From: Flagellimonas_A sp039592695
GTDB taxonomy: Bacteria > Bacteroidota > Bacteroidia > Flavobacteriales > Flavobacteriaceae
NCBI RefSeq assembly: GCF_039592695.1
Contig: NZ_JBBUTK010000001.1
Span: forward strand, 310,001 to 374,000
Length of the DNA stretch: 64,000 bases
Direction: 5' to 3'
Part shown: in pieces, positions 22,272-31,238 of the stretch
Layout: each line of letters begins with the position of its first letter
Position numbering within the stretch: position 1 is the stretch's first letter
The notes under the pieces: model-generated
The model's database searches: none
What the model was told of the DNA's origin: nothing
Seen by the model: only the letters and a program-made list of their open reading frames with translations
Program-made: the position numbers and the translations under genes

Positions 22272-24005
22272 TTACCTTTTCAGGGCAAAATGGCCCTTGA
22301 ACTGCCGATTTTCATCGTCTATGGCCAAGAACCAGTAATCACTGGACGGTAAGGCTTGACCATTTAAATTGCCATCCCATCCAGCTGAGCTTTGATCTAT
22401 TTGTTTCAGCAAATTTCCGAAGCGATCAAATATGTGAATACTTTGTAAAACGATGGGTTCGCTTTCAGGCGGCTGAATGAATTGCCAAAAGTCGTTGATA
22501 CCATCTCCGTTGGGTGTAAAAAATTTAGGAAATCCTTCAACTGTCAAATCTTGTTCGAAGATTTCCTCTACGATGCCACAGCCATTTTTATCTCGAACAT
22601 AGAATGTATGGGTGCCAGGTGACACATTATTGAACACATTGCTGTCTTGGTAGGGACCGTCAACATTGTCGATGGCATATTCATAATCACCGATACCACT
22701 GACCTCTACAACCACCCTAAAATCTGAAGTACCTTGGTCTTCAAACCTGAGATTTCTGATGATAGCGGCTTCTGAGGAAACCACCTCAAAATCTACCAAT
22801 GTGGCACATTCAATGATATCACCGGGTTGTACCACCAAATCATACACCTCAAGTTGAAATTGACCCGTGTCGTCCACTGTAAGATTTCTTTCCTCTGATA
22901 GCAATGACGTATTACCCAACTCATCGATACCAAACCAACGGTAGCCATCTGCAATAATGGGGGCAGTAAGAATCAAGGGGTTTTCATTCACACAAAATGA
23001 AAATATCGAAGGAAATTCAACTTCTGGATTCAAATCAACAAATTCTCCAGTATCAGGATTTAAATAAGGTCCGCATCCCAAAAGGGTTGAAAAAGTTTCC
23101 TGTTGGCATCCAATTGCTTGGCCACTCTCATTAAAAGGGGTGATGGTAATAAAAAAAAGGGTATTGGGATTGAAATTAATGACGAATGTAGAATTCGATA
23201 TAAAAGTAGCGCTATCTAGAATATCGTTACCATCAGGAGTCGTTCCAATGGTCACAAAATAGCCTGTAGCATTTGGTACGGGCACCCATTCAATCAATGG
23301 TGTCAGAGATACATTGATTGCGCCATCCAAAGGATTTATAAGGTTGGTGCAATCGGGTAAAGGGGCGACTTCTCGCGTGGTGAAACTTATTTCATCACAG
23401 TTGTTGGCAGTACCGTTCTCGTTGTAGGGAACAATGCGAACATAAAAAGTAGTCTCAGGAGGAAATTCAAAAGCTGGATTAAAGCTTAAAACATTGCCTA
23501 CATCGCCGTCGAATAAATCACCAAAACCAGGTGCCGTTCCAATGATAATTCGATAACCAGTGGCAGTTGGTGAATAATCCCATGAAATATTGGTGAAGAC
23601 GCTTACCCCGGTATCGCCATCTTCAATGTTTGTTATAGTAGTGCATTCAGGTGGTGTGGTAACTTCAGCTGTAGTAAAGCTTTCCGTGGTGCAGATGATA
23701 TTTGATTGATTAAAAAAAGACAGCGTAATGGTCACATAAATTTGTGAATTCTCCGGAAGTCCCAATGGGGGTTGAAAAGTTGCACTACTTCCTACACCGC
23801 GTTCGTTGACGATATCTCTACCGCCAGGTGTTGTTCCAATTGATATTAAGTAAGATGGTACTCCATCTACAGCATTCCATGACAGGGCTACGTCAACAGG
23901 TACGTTCGTATCACCGTTTCTTGGGGTTATTAGAGTGGCACAATCTTGAGCAAACGAAATATAAGAGAACCCCAGTACCAATATGGGCAGCAATTTTTTT
24001 AACAT
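22272..24005 (-). CDS. T9SS type B cell-surface protein with repeated Ig/FN3-like units
   Basis: 577 residues. A signal peptide (to about residue 19) is followed by three copies of a roughly 95-residue unit. Each has TNL/TLI-x-P-x-DG-x-x-NV-x-x-x-x-x-x-x-W, an ATGY-x-I/V-x-IGT-x-P core, and ends near SFTT, i.e. FN3-like beta-sandwiches. After a unique region comes a type B T9SS sorting domain (FFTPNGDGINDFWQF about 490-504, then WDGNLNGQALPSSDYWF). The protein is exported by the gliding-associated type IX system and is likely attached to or released from the surface. The repeats suggest adhesion; ligand unknown. 45 bases separate it from uvrB downstream. Confidence 0.88.
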   Translation of the reverse strand: MLKKLLPILVLGFSYISFAQDCATLITPRNGDTNVPVDVALSWNAVDGVPSYLISIGTTPGGRDIVNERGVGSSATFQPPLGLPENSQIYVTITLSFFNQSNIICTTESFTTAEVTTPPECTTITNIEDGDTGVSVFTNISWDYSPTATGYRIIIGTAPGFGDLFDGDVGNVLSFNPAFEFPPETTFYVRIVPYNENGTANNCDEISFTTREVAPLPDCTNLINPLDGAINVSLTPLIEWVPVPNATGYFVTIGTTPDGNDILDSATFISNSTFVINFNPNTLFFITITPFNESGQAIGCQQETFSTLLGCGPYLNPDTGEFVDLNPEVEFPSIFSFCVNENPLILTAPIIADGYRWFGIDELGNTSLLSEERNLTVDDTGQFQLEVYDLVVQPGDIIECATLVDFEVVSSEAAIIRNLRFEDQGTSDFRVVVEVSGIGDYEYAIDNVDGPYQDSNVFNNVSPGTHTFYVRDKNGCGIVEEIFEQDLTVEGFPKFFTPNGDGINDFWQFIQPPESEPIVLQSIHIFDRFGNLLKQIDQSSAGWDGNLNGQALPSSDYWFLAIDDENRQFKGHFALKR

Positions 24006-24031
24006 ACAATGCTCTCAAACACTGTAAGATA

Positions 24032-24865
24032 CTATAAATCTCGCTTTTTCAGTAAGGCATACGATAAATAGATGAAAATTGCCGTCCAGCCGAGTACGAT
24101 AAGAATTTCGTACCAATGCACGTGATAGTCCAATTCAAACTTTTCTCCAATCTGGTTGGCAACGCTCTGTACGGCATTTAATCGTGTGAAGGGCTCTTCA
24201 ATCAAGTTGAACATGGCGTTCAATGGAAAAAACCCCATGACTGCATCTGTGGTGGGGCCATCAAAAACCTTCCAACGCAACATGCCCCTTATAAATCCTT
24301 CGAATATTTGCCATAGAATCAAAAACCCGAGTGCAAAGGCTGAACGTTTGACCAAAATGCCCAAAAAGAGGCAGAACGAGAAAAATCCGACCAATTTTAC
24401 AAAGAAGGCCACTAAGAACTCCAAGTCAGAAAAAATGATGGAGAGTTCATTATAGTCTGAGTAAATCAATCCCAAAATCATGGAAACCACAAATACAAAA
24501 ACGGTTGAAATGGCAGCGAATGAAATGACCGTCAAGAATTTTGAAAGAATGAATTCTTTCTTTGAGAGGCCGTCAATCAAGTTTTGCTTGATGGTCTTGT
24601 TACTGTACTCATTGGCCATCATCGAGACAATGACAATTGCCAAAAACAGCTTGAAAATGGCTGTCATAAAGGTGTTGAAATGCCAGATGTAGGGGAAATT
24701 GAAAATACCCTGCTCTGCCAAGTGAAATTTTACCGGGCCAATGTCAAACTTGATGGCCGCAATCAAGGCAATGGAGGTCAACAGGATAAAATATGAGGTA
24801 ATGAGCACTTTGCTTGCCCTGTTGTTCCAGAGTTTTATAAATTCTATCTGTAGCAATCGAACCAT
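24032..24865 (-). CDS. ABC-2 type transporter permease
   Basis: 277 residues with six hydrophobic helices, starting MVRLLQIEFIKLWNNRASKV, the usual cytoplasmic LxxELxKL-type entry of ABC-2 permeases, then helix 1 at about 18-38. It begins two bases after the ATPase gene stop, so the two are co-translated and form one transporter. Substrate unknown; such pairs serve as drug or bacteriocin exporters, or in gliding-type machineries in flavobacteria. Confidence 0.85.
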   Translation of the reverse strand: MVRLLQIEFIKLWNNRASKVLITSYFILLTSIALIAAIKFDIGPVKFHLAEQGIFNFPYIWHFNTFMTAIFKLFLAIVIVSMMANEYSNKTIKQNLIDGLSKKEFILSKFLTVISFAAISTVFVFVVSMILGLIYSDYNELSIIFSDLEFLVAFFVKLVGFFSFCLFLGILVKRSAFALGFLILWQIFEGFIRGMLRWKVFDGPTTDAVMGFFPLNAMFNLIEEPFTRLNAVQSVANQIGEKFELDYHVHWYEILIVLGWTAIFIYLSYALLKKRDL

Positions 24866-24867
24866 GG

Positions 24868-25764
24868 TTATTTGTTTTTGGTCAAGGTTAAAAATTGTTC
24901 CTCCAAGCTTTCTTTGCGCTTTACCAAGTGGGATAGTACAATCCCCTTATCGTGCAGCATTTTGTTCAGCGTTTCGGCATTCATTTCTTCCTTGAGATAT
25001 GCGGTCAAAGTGCCATTCTCGCCAGAAATTTTACCAAAACTGGCGTGTTTCTCCAACAAATCTTTCAACTTGGGCATGTCTGAACTTCGAAGTTCAAAGA
25101 AGCCGTGGCTGGCCAACATTTCATCCACTGGGCCAGAATAGAGTTTTTCACCTTTTCTAAGGATGACGACATGGCTGCAGACTTTTTCAACCTCATCCAA
25201 AAGGTGCGAGGCCAAAAGAATGGTGGTACCCTGTGATGCTATTTTTTTGACGATTTCACGAATTTGGTGGATACCGGCAGGATCCAATCCATTGGTAGGC
25301 TCGTCCAAAATCAAGATTTCTGGGTCGTTCAACAATGCAGATGCGATGGCTAACCGTTGTTTCATCCCCAAAGAATAGGTCTTGAACTTGCTGTCTTTTC
25401 TGTCCCAAAGTCCGACCAACTCCAGCTTTTCTTGAATCTTATCCTCTGAAACCTCTTTGATCTTGCAGACGAGTTTCAGGTTTTTGACTGCGGACATGTA
25501 GGGATAAAAATTGGGCCGTTCGATAATGGCCCCTACTTTTTTTAAGGCGTCATGCGTTGAGGTTGCACCATCGAACCAACTAAAATCTCCAGATGTTCGG
25601 TTGACAACATTGAGAATGATACCCAGAGTAGTGGATTTACCACTGCCGTTTGGCCCTAAAATACCGTAGACATTGCCTTTTTCGATGGTAAACGAAAGGT
25701 CTTTTACGGCGGTGAGATACCCAAACTTCTTGGTCAGATTGGTGACGGTGAGTATTGTGGACAA
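24868..25764 (-). CDS. ABC transporter ATP-binding protein
   Basis: 298 residues. Walker A GPNGSGKST (about 37-45), signature YSLGMKQRLAIAS (about 132-144), Walker B ILILDEPTNGLDP (about 153-165) and switch His in LLASHLLDEVEKVC. The C-terminal 70 residues form the accessory tail typical of ABC-2 exporters. It is the energising subunit for the adjacent permease. First gene of the two-gene operon; its promoter must lie in the 76-bp gap to the divergent 25853 gene. Confidence 0.93.
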   Translation of the reverse strand: MSTILTVTNLTKKFGYLTAVKDLSFTIEKGNVYGILGPNGSGKSTTLGIILNVVNRTSGDFSWFDGATSTHDALKKVGAIIERPNFYPYMSAVKNLKLVCKIKEVSEDKIQEKLELVGLWDRKDSKFKTYSLGMKQRLAIASALLNDPEILILDEPTNGLDPAGIHQIREIVKKIASQGTTILLASHLLDEVEKVCSHVVILRKGEKLYSGPVDEMLASHGFFELRSSDMPKLKDLLEKHASFGKISGENGTLTAYLKEEMNAETLNKMLHDKGIVLSHLVKRKESLEEQFLTLTKNK

Positions 25765-25852
25765 ATGCTATAGTTTTTTGATTGGATTAAAATGGACTAA
25801 TTTCAATAACTTGACGAAATTAACATGATTTTGTTACAAAATGGAAGGAAGA

Positions 25853-26929
25853 ATGTCTGATGAAAAGTTGATGTCAAAGAAAAAACCGGCCTATCCGATT
25901 CAAAAAAAGTTGGATGCTTATTTGGGCCGGTACAACCGTAAAATAGAGATTCCCATTTTTTATGAGGATTTATTGCGATTTGCAGGTTCGGTTGCAGTGT
26001 ATGATGATGACGGTGATGATACGCTATGGGTGCGGGTCTACTATTCTGACACAGAGCGACAAGAAATTGATTTGAGCCTGAAGAAAGTCTATTCGATCCT
26101 CCATTCTGATGGTAGCGAACGTATTTTAGAGTACCTTAATGTTGATGCCGTCGACTATTGCACCTTTGGCAATTCTAAACCCTTTCGTATCAAGGTTCGG
26201 AACATCCTCAACGATAACTACACCCATTTCTATGTCAAAAAAACAGATGCGTCACGAGTGTATGGCTTAGAGTTGGAGCACATGCTATCACCTTACAACC
26301 TGAACTTTTTGGTCTATAAGGATACCCTCATCGAAGAACATATTGCGGGCATACCGGGTGATGTGTTTATAAAAGATTTTTTGCCCGTACTGACGGAAGC
26401 CGAAAAATCACAGCTGGCCAAAGAGTTCGTAAAGTTCAACGAGCGCTGTATGATTCGGTTGTTGGGTGACATGCGTTCATATAACTACGTTATTGTACCC
26501 GTGCATGATTTTGATCATGTGGTGTATCGTATTCGCGCCATTGATTTTGACCAGCAATGTTTTGAGGGCAACTTTAAAGTGTACCGCCCCCAGTTTTTCA
26601 AGGAAAACTTTAAGATGGTCGAGCTGGTCAGCGACAAGCTACAGGAATATTCAGTGGACCAATATAAGATTGAAGAACGTTCTATCGTTGCAAAGCGTAT
26701 TTTGAGCTCGGGCGCGCGAATCAAAAGGTTGGTCAGCAGTGCCAAAACCGATAAAATATCACTGTCTGGGCATATCGAACGCCTCAGTGCAGAATTACAT
26801 GATTACACAGCTGATGTTGAGTTCAAAAAAAGTAAGAACATGGGGCAGATATTGGCGACTGCCCTTGACTTTGTGAAACGTAATTATGAAGATATGAGCA
26901 TGCGACAGATTATTGAGAAGAAATTTTAA
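25853..26929 (+). CDS. Conserved orphan with protein-kinase-like motifs
   Basis: 358 residues from ATG 25853; an ATG four codons earlier is in frame, but the GGAAGGAAGA run just before 25853 favours the later start. I do not recognise a named family. Residues 125-235 show a kinase-like order: TTHFYVKK-like strand with Lys at about 128-130, Glu in GLELEHMLSP (about 140), hinge-like EEHIAGIPGD, then LLGDMRSYNYVI (D206, N211) and RAIDFDQQ (D231), matching the D-x4-N catalytic loop and the DFG-position Asp. This suggests an atypical small-molecule or protein kinase, possibly inactive. No signal peptide. Stands alone. Confidence 0.6.
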   Translation: MSDEKLMSKKKPAYPIQKKLDAYLGRYNRKIEIPIFYEDLLRFAGSVAVYDDDGDDTLWVRVYYSDTERQEIDLSLKKVYSILHSDGSERILEYLNVDAVDYCTFGNSKPFRIKVRNILNDNYTHFYVKKTDASRVYGLELEHMLSPYNLNFLVYKDTLIEEHIAGIPGDVFIKDFLPVLTEAEKSQLAKEFVKFNERCMIRLLGDMRSYNYVIVPVHDFDHVVYRIRAIDFDQQCFEGNFKVYRPQFFKENFKMVELVSDKLQEYSVDQYKIEERSIVAKRILSSGARIKRLVSSAKTDKISLSGHIERLSAELHDYTADVEFKKSKNMGQILATALDFVKRNYEDMSMRQIIEKKF

Positions 26930-26973
26930 TGTTTAATGGTTCGTTGTTTATTGTTCTGATTATGAACACTTAA

Positions 26974-27004
26974 CCATAAACCATAAACCATAAACCATAA
27001 ACCA
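26974..27004. repeat. Heptamer tandem repeat (CCATAAA)n
   Basis: Four exact CCATAAA units plus CCA, in the 83-bp gap between the convergent kinase-like gene and the NdpA-like gene. It could change copy number by slippage. Confidence 0.85.
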
Positions 27005-27012
27005 CGGACACC

Positions 27013-28071
27013 CTATCCTTTCTGCTCTTTATTAAAATACACCAGATAATAGTACATCTGCCGTTCTTCATCCCAACCCTTCTCGACAAATTTTTCTGCA
27101 GATTCAGGATTGATAAAATCCAGTTTTATTTGGATGTTGGTATCGAGATTGATGACGTTCTTGATTTTCTTTCGGGCATCTGAGACGGCTTTATTGGCAA
27201 TATCAAAGTTGGAAACATCCTCAATACTGTATTTTGGGCCTTTCTCGACCTTGTAGTGCTTGAATTCGGGAATCAGTTCAGGATTTTCCATCACCTCGTT
27301 CAAAAAACTGCTCTCCTCAAAGGCATCATTTTTGGCAAAGTGGTTCACTGTCCGGTTCATGAACAATACCTCTTGCTGCTTGTCCTCTGCAGGTAGCACC
27401 ACATCTTTGGCGAAGTTTTGGCAGAATTTCAGGTAGTTCTTGGTATAAAAATTCTCGTCTGTCAAAGGCGCAACGCCCAGAAAGTCCTCAACCCAATATT
27501 TGGCATCGTACCGGTTGCTGTCAACAGACAACACTTTAAAACCATCCTCTTTGTCAACATTGAAAATAAGGCAACCTTTGTCCAATTTATTGATATTGAT
27601 ACCCTGACGGATAATGATATCCAAAGTATCATTCCCCTCTTTGAATTCCAAAAAATCATGTTTCAGCTCACTCTTGAAAATGCCAATGGCCTCTACTTTC
27701 TGATTATCCAACAGTACATTGGTAAAGTGGGCCATGTACACTTCCCCATTTTTGATGTGTGGATTGCCCGATTGCTCAAAAAGATGCTGTGTGATCCTTT
27801 TTGAGACTTCGTGTGCCTTAGAAGCATCCGAAAAAATGGAGCTTACCGCTTGATAGACTTCATGAAACTCTAAATCGGCCTCATGCGAAAATTTGTAATA
27901 ATTCTCTTCTTTTTCACGAAAAGGTTTGAAAAAATACTCTTTCAAAAGTGAGGAAAGCTCATCGTTGAGTGCATGGGGTTTGGCCGAGATATACATTTTT
28001 TCGCCACGGCTCTTATTGCCGACGCGATGTAGTGAGAGGGTTTCGATTTGGGCAGAGAATAGGTTGAGCAT
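27013..28071 (-). CDS. Nucleoid-associated protein, NdpA/YejK family
   Basis: 352 residues matching the YejK/NdpA family (37-kDa nucleoid-associated protein). It has a helical N-terminus, then YMAHFTNVLLDNQKVEAIGIFKSE (positions about 112-135, broken here by strand turns), followed by LDKGCLIFN (about 178-186) and the block YWVEDFLGV (about 205-213). Cytoplasmic and probably DNA-binding; the cellular role of this group outside enterobacteria is poorly known. It is flanked on both sides by different heptamer repeats. Downstream neighbour on the other strand is unrelated. Confidence 0.8.
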   Translation of the reverse strand: MLNLFSAQIETLSLHRVGNKSRGEKMYISAKPHALNDELSSLLKEYFFKPFREKEENYYKFSHEADLEFHEVYQAVSSIFSDASKAHEVSKRITQHLFEQSGNPHIKNGEVYMAHFTNVLLDNQKVEAIGIFKSELKHDFLEFKEGNDTLDIIIRQGININKLDKGCLIFNVDKEDGFKVLSVDSNRYDAKYWVEDFLGVAPLTDENFYTKNYLKFCQNFAKDVVLPAEDKQQEVLFMNRTVNHFAKNDAFEESSFLNEVMENPELIPEFKHYKVEKGPKYSIEDVSNFDIANKAVSDARKKIKNVINLDTNIQIKLDFINPESAEKFVEKGWDEERQMYYYLVYFNKEQKG

Positions 28072-28080
28072 TGTTTTGTT

Positions 28081-28115
28081 AAAGGTTAAAGTTTAAAGGT
28101 TAAAGGTTAAAGATT
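28081..28115. repeat. Heptamer tandem repeat (AAAGGTT)n
   Basis: Five 7-base units: AAAGGTT, AAAGTTT, AAAGGTT, AAAGGTT, AAAGATT. It lies 10 bases upstream of the NdpA-like start codon, so copy-number change could alter its leader. Confidence 0.75.
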
Positions 28116-28139
28116 GAGATACGCCTTTGATTACTGACT

Positions 28140-28634
28140 TTAGTTCCAGTTTTCGTCAAAATCAAGGTCGTCATAATTGCTGATGTCCACATCAAGATTT
28201 TCGGGAGACTCTGATTCGAACTTTTTTTCAGGTGGCGAATCGGGCAATTCACCAAAACTGAACAGCAGATTGGGGTATGAACGGCCATCTTCTTTGTCAA
28301 CAATATCGGCAAGCTCTACGAAGAACGTCCACATGCTTAGAAAATCGTAGACATAGATTAATTTGGGTGATTTTTCTGTGAGTACATCAGCCAATGCGGT
28401 CTCGTTCATCAGGCGAACGTCTGAACCGTCTTCGCTCATATCAAAGAGCGCGATTTCTTCCTCTTGGTTCCATTCTTCATCGCAGGTATAGAAAGATGCC
28501 ATTTCGTTGCCCATAAAGCCGAAAGCTTGGGTGATGGCGTTGTGAAATTCTTCCAGCGTGTTTTCTTCCTCAATCTCAATATCCCTAAAGATATCATCCT
28601 CAGTATCAAGAATTATCCTGATTTTGTAAATCAT
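28140..28634 (-). CDS. PRiA4-ORF3-like protein (IS1096 passenger TnpR-like family)
   Basis: 164 residues from ATG 28634 (MIYKIRIILDT); the frame is open nine codons further. The opening strand, TLEEFHNAITQAFGF with FYTCDEEWNQ (about 45-60), and LIYVYDFLSMWTFFVELADI (about 90-109) match the PRiA4_ORF3-like domain, named after a plasmid gene and a transposon passenger. The C-terminus is strongly acidic (DVDISNYDDLDFDENWN). No transposase or terminal repeats are nearby, so it is best seen as a chromosomal gene of unknown function. Confidence 0.75.
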   Translation of the reverse strand: MIYKIRIILDTEDDIFRDIEIEEENTLEEFHNAITQAFGFMGNEMASFYTCDEEWNQEEEIALFDMSEDGSDVRLMNETALADVLTEKSPKLIYVYDFLSMWTFFVELADIVDKEDGRSYPNLLFSFGELPDSPPEKKFESESPENLDVDISNYDDLDFDENWN

Positions 28635-28681
28635 CCGTACGTCCATTTTGCAAGAATGCAAAGGTATAAAAGTTTAAACTC

Positions 28682-29719
28682 TTAGACGGATTTTGAAACT
28701 ATCCTTTCTCGTTTGCCAAACGCTTCAAGAACCAGATAAAAGTGTACTCCGAAAAGTAGCGAAGCGAGCACTAAATGCAAAGGTTGGGTACCAAACGGAA
28801 AATCGACGTAGTACATCAAGATTCCCGTTATGATTTCGAAAAAAATAAATCCCATGACCCAATTGATTTTTTTAAGCGGGAGTTTTTTCTGTCGGATTTG
28901 CCAAAAAAGGAATCCATTTAAAAGAAAGACAGCCACAGAAAATGAACGGTGCACATAAAACGTCAACGTAGGGTGTTGCAACCATAGGCTTTTTGCCTGT
29001 TCACCGACCAATTCTACTTGATGGTCGACCAATTGCCGTACCTGTGTGCCCAATGCAATTTGTACCACGGTCAATAGCAACGCAATACCTAGCAACGATG
29101 AAACGGTTTTATCTTGCGTTACGTCTTTAGCGGGCGTTTTTGTGATGTAGATGAGGTATAGGAGCATGGCAACAATGACCAAAGCCATGAGCATGTGTAG
29201 GGTGATTTTAACGGGTTCCAGCACTGAGTACACTACGGTAGCCCCTAACCATGCCTGAAAGCCCATGCCGAAGACCACCAACCATGAAAGGATGGTGACT
29301 CGTTTACTTTTATTCCAAAAGCGGAATGAAAATAAGGCCAACAATAAAGTGGCCAAACCTGCTAGTGCCCCAAAAAGACGGTTGATGTATTCAATCCATG
29401 TGTGCCATACGTTGAAAACGGCATAATCATGTTTGGTATAGGTTTCCCAATTTGAAGCTTTGAAGTCATCATTTGTTGTAAAATCTGATTTTGCAACTTT
29501 CAGTTGCTGTTTTACGATGATGACCTGCCCTTTTTTGAAATTTCTTTCGGGTTGCCACTGTAAGGTCGCTACATCTGTTGGAGGGATGTAATACCCAAAA
29601 CATTTGGGCCAATCTGGGCAACCCATGCCACTACCGGTCATTCTCACCACGGCACCGGCAATGATGACGAGGTAGACTAAGATTAAGGTGATTTTGGCTG
29701 TTTTTCTGAACACAATCAT
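28682..29719 (-). CDS. ctaA: Heme A synthase (COX15/CtaA)
   Basis: 345 residues with eight predicted membrane helices. GSGMGCPDWPKCFGYYIPP (about 28-46) is the conserved first-loop motif with paired cysteines; His residues in the helices at LHMLMAL and HRSFSVAV act as heme ligands. It converts heme O to heme A for cytochrome aa3 oxidases in the inner membrane. The start overlaps the stop of the upstream CCA-adding enzyme gene (ATGA), so translation is coupled. No ctaB is nearby. Confidence 0.93.
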   Translation of the reverse strand: MIVFRKTAKITLILVYLVIIAGAVVRMTGSGMGCPDWPKCFGYYIPPTDVATLQWQPERNFKKGQVIIVKQQLKVAKSDFTTNDDFKASNWETYTKHDYAVFNVWHTWIEYINRLFGALAGLATLLLALFSFRFWNKSKRVTILSWLVVFGMGFQAWLGATVVYSVLEPVKITLHMLMALVIVAMLLYLIYITKTPAKDVTQDKTVSSLLGIALLLTVVQIALGTQVRQLVDHQVELVGEQAKSLWLQHPTLTFYVHRSFSVAVFLLNGFLFWQIRQKKLPLKKINWVMGFIFFEIITGILMYYVDFPFGTQPLHLVLASLLFGVHFYLVLEAFGKRERIVSKSV

Positions 29720-31137
29720 GCGGAAGCAACTTTTAATCCTAATTCTTTACCTTTTTCAAGCATCAATTTGTAAGCGGCCCCATGTTCATTCGGAATTTCA
29801 CCCTCTAAAATGGCCTCTTTGATGGCCTCTTTGATGATACCGATTTCTTTTGATGGCTTTAGATCAAACGCTTTCATGATTTCTTCGCCCGATACCGGGG
29901 GTTGAAAGTTACGGATGCGGTCACGCTCTTCAACTTCTATGATTTTCTCACGAACGATTTTAAAGTTGTTTATGTACTTCCGCTGTTTTTTTAGGTTTTT
30001 GGTGGTAATGTCCGCCTCACAGAGCGTCATCAATTCATTAACATGGTCCCCAGCATCAAAAACAAGCCTGCGTACCGCCGAATCGGTTACATGTTCTTCG
30101 GAGAGAACAATGGGGCGTGAGCTCATCAATACCATCTTTTGAACGAACTTCATTTTGTCGTTCAGGGGCATACGAAGCCTTTTGAACAGTTTGTAGACCA
30201 TTTTACTGCCCACAAACTCGTGGGCGTGAAACGTCCAACCGATTTTTTTATGGAACTTTTTTGTCGGCGCCTTGCCAATATCATGCAGTAAGGCCGCCCA
30301 TCGCAACCAAAGATTATCGGTAGTTTGGGCAATGTTGTCAACTACTTCAAGGGTATGCCAAAAATTATCTTTATGGCGTTGTCCCTCCACTTCTTCAATG
30401 CCTTGCAAAGTGGTCAATTCGGGCAAGATCAATTGCAATAGGCCTGTTTTGTGCATGAGGGCAAAGCCAATCGATGGTTTTGGAGCCATGAGTATTTTAT
30501 GCAGTTCATCAACGATACGTTCTTTAGAGACGATTTTTATCCGCTCCCTATTTTTGGTGATGGCCTGCAAAGACCTCAATTCAATCGTAAAATCGAGTTG
30601 CGTGGAAAAGCGGATTGCCCGCATCATGCGAAGCGGATCATCAGAATAGGTGATATCGGGTTGTAAAGGGGTGCGTATGAGCTGTCGCTCCAAATCTTTC
30701 AGGCCGTCAAAAGGATCCAGTAAATCACCAAAATTGTCTTGATTCAATGATAGCGCAAGGGCATTGATGGTAAAATCACGCCGGTTTTGGTCATCTTCAA
30801 GAGTGCCGTCTTCCACCAGTGGTTTTCGACTGTCTTTTCGATAGCTTTCCTTCCGGGCACCGACAAACTCCAGCTCAAGTCCGTTATGCTTTATCATGGC
30901 CGTGCCGAAGTTTTTGAAAACGGAAACTTCAGGTTTGTCCGATAATTTTTGTGCCACTTTTTGTGCCAGGTCAATACCACTCCCCACAGCGACCACATCA
31001 ATATCTTTTTTAGCATCTCGCTTGAGAAAATAATCACGCACAAAACCACCAATGACATAGGCTTTGACCTGCCCTTCATCTGCTGCTTGGCCTATGGTTT
31101 TGAAGATTTCGTGTTGTAGTGCTTCTTTGTGGTTCAT
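29716..31137 (-). CDS. CCA-adding/poly(A) polymerase-family nucleotidyltransferase with HD domain
   Basis: 473 residues from ATG 31137 (MNHKEALQHEIFKTIG); an in-frame start at 31176 would cover part of an intergenic repeat. Nucleotidyltransferase core: VIGGFVRDYFLKRD and DIDVV (about 26-48) give the GG and DxD motifs, and RRDFTINALAL is the RRD motif. An HD domain follows (WAALLHDIGKAPT about 278-290). It adds or repairs the CCA end of tRNAs. It overlaps ctaA by four bases. Confidence 0.92.
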   Translation of the reverse strand: MNHKEALQHEIFKTIGQAADEGQVKAYVIGGFVRDYFLKRDAKKDIDVVAVGSGIDLAQKVAQKLSDKPEVSVFKNFGTAMIKHNGLELEFVGARKESYRKDSRKPLVEDGTLEDDQNRRDFTINALALSLNQDNFGDLLDPFDGLKDLERQLIRTPLQPDITYSDDPLRMMRAIRFSTQLDFTIELRSLQAITKNRERIKIVSKERIVDELHKILMAPKPSIGFALMHKTGLLQLILPELTTLQGIEEVEGQRHKDNFWHTLEVVDNIAQTTDNLWLRWAALLHDIGKAPTKKFHKKIGWTFHAHEFVGSKMVYKLFKRLRMPLNDKMKFVQKMVLMSSRPIVLSEEHVTDSAVRRLVFDAGDHVNELMTLCEADITTKNLKKQRKYINNFKIVREKIIEVEERDRIRNFQPPVSGEEIMKAFDLKPSKEIGIIKEAIKEAILEGEIPNEHGAAYKLMLEKGKELGLKVASA

Positions 31138-31152
31138 TTTCAACTCCTCTGT

Positions 31153-31172
31153 CCCCGACAATATCGTCGGGG
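31153..31172. repeat. GC-rich inverted repeat CCCCGAC-N6-GTCGGGG
   Basis: Perfect 7-bp arms around AATATC in the 101-bp gap between the CCA enzyme and tsaC genes. It forms part of a composite repeat region with the element at 31188-31224. Lacks a T run. Confidence 0.6.
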
Positions 31173-31187
31173 CCACCTCCTCCTTTT

Positions 31188-31224
31188 CTTCGACTGTGCC
31201 CAGTGTGACAGCTCAGCATGACAG
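31188..31224 (-). repeat. Dispersed repeat ACTGAGCGCAGTCGAAG type, diverged copy
   Basis: The minus strand reads TGTCATGCTGAGC-TGTCACACTGGGCACAGTCGAAG, with TGTCA and ACTGrGCrCAGTCGAAG in the same order as the copies at 5871 and 49681, but with several changes and a partial duplication of the TGTCA part. Confidence 0.5.
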
Positions 31225-31238
31225 GGGGAGATATAAAA

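Noticed and set aside
26974..27004. Possible CRISPR-like array
   Set aside because: Seven-base units without spacers; it is a microsatellite.
28140..28634. Mobile element suggested by the family name of the PRiA4-like gene
   Set aside because: No transposase, inverted termini or target duplication nearby.
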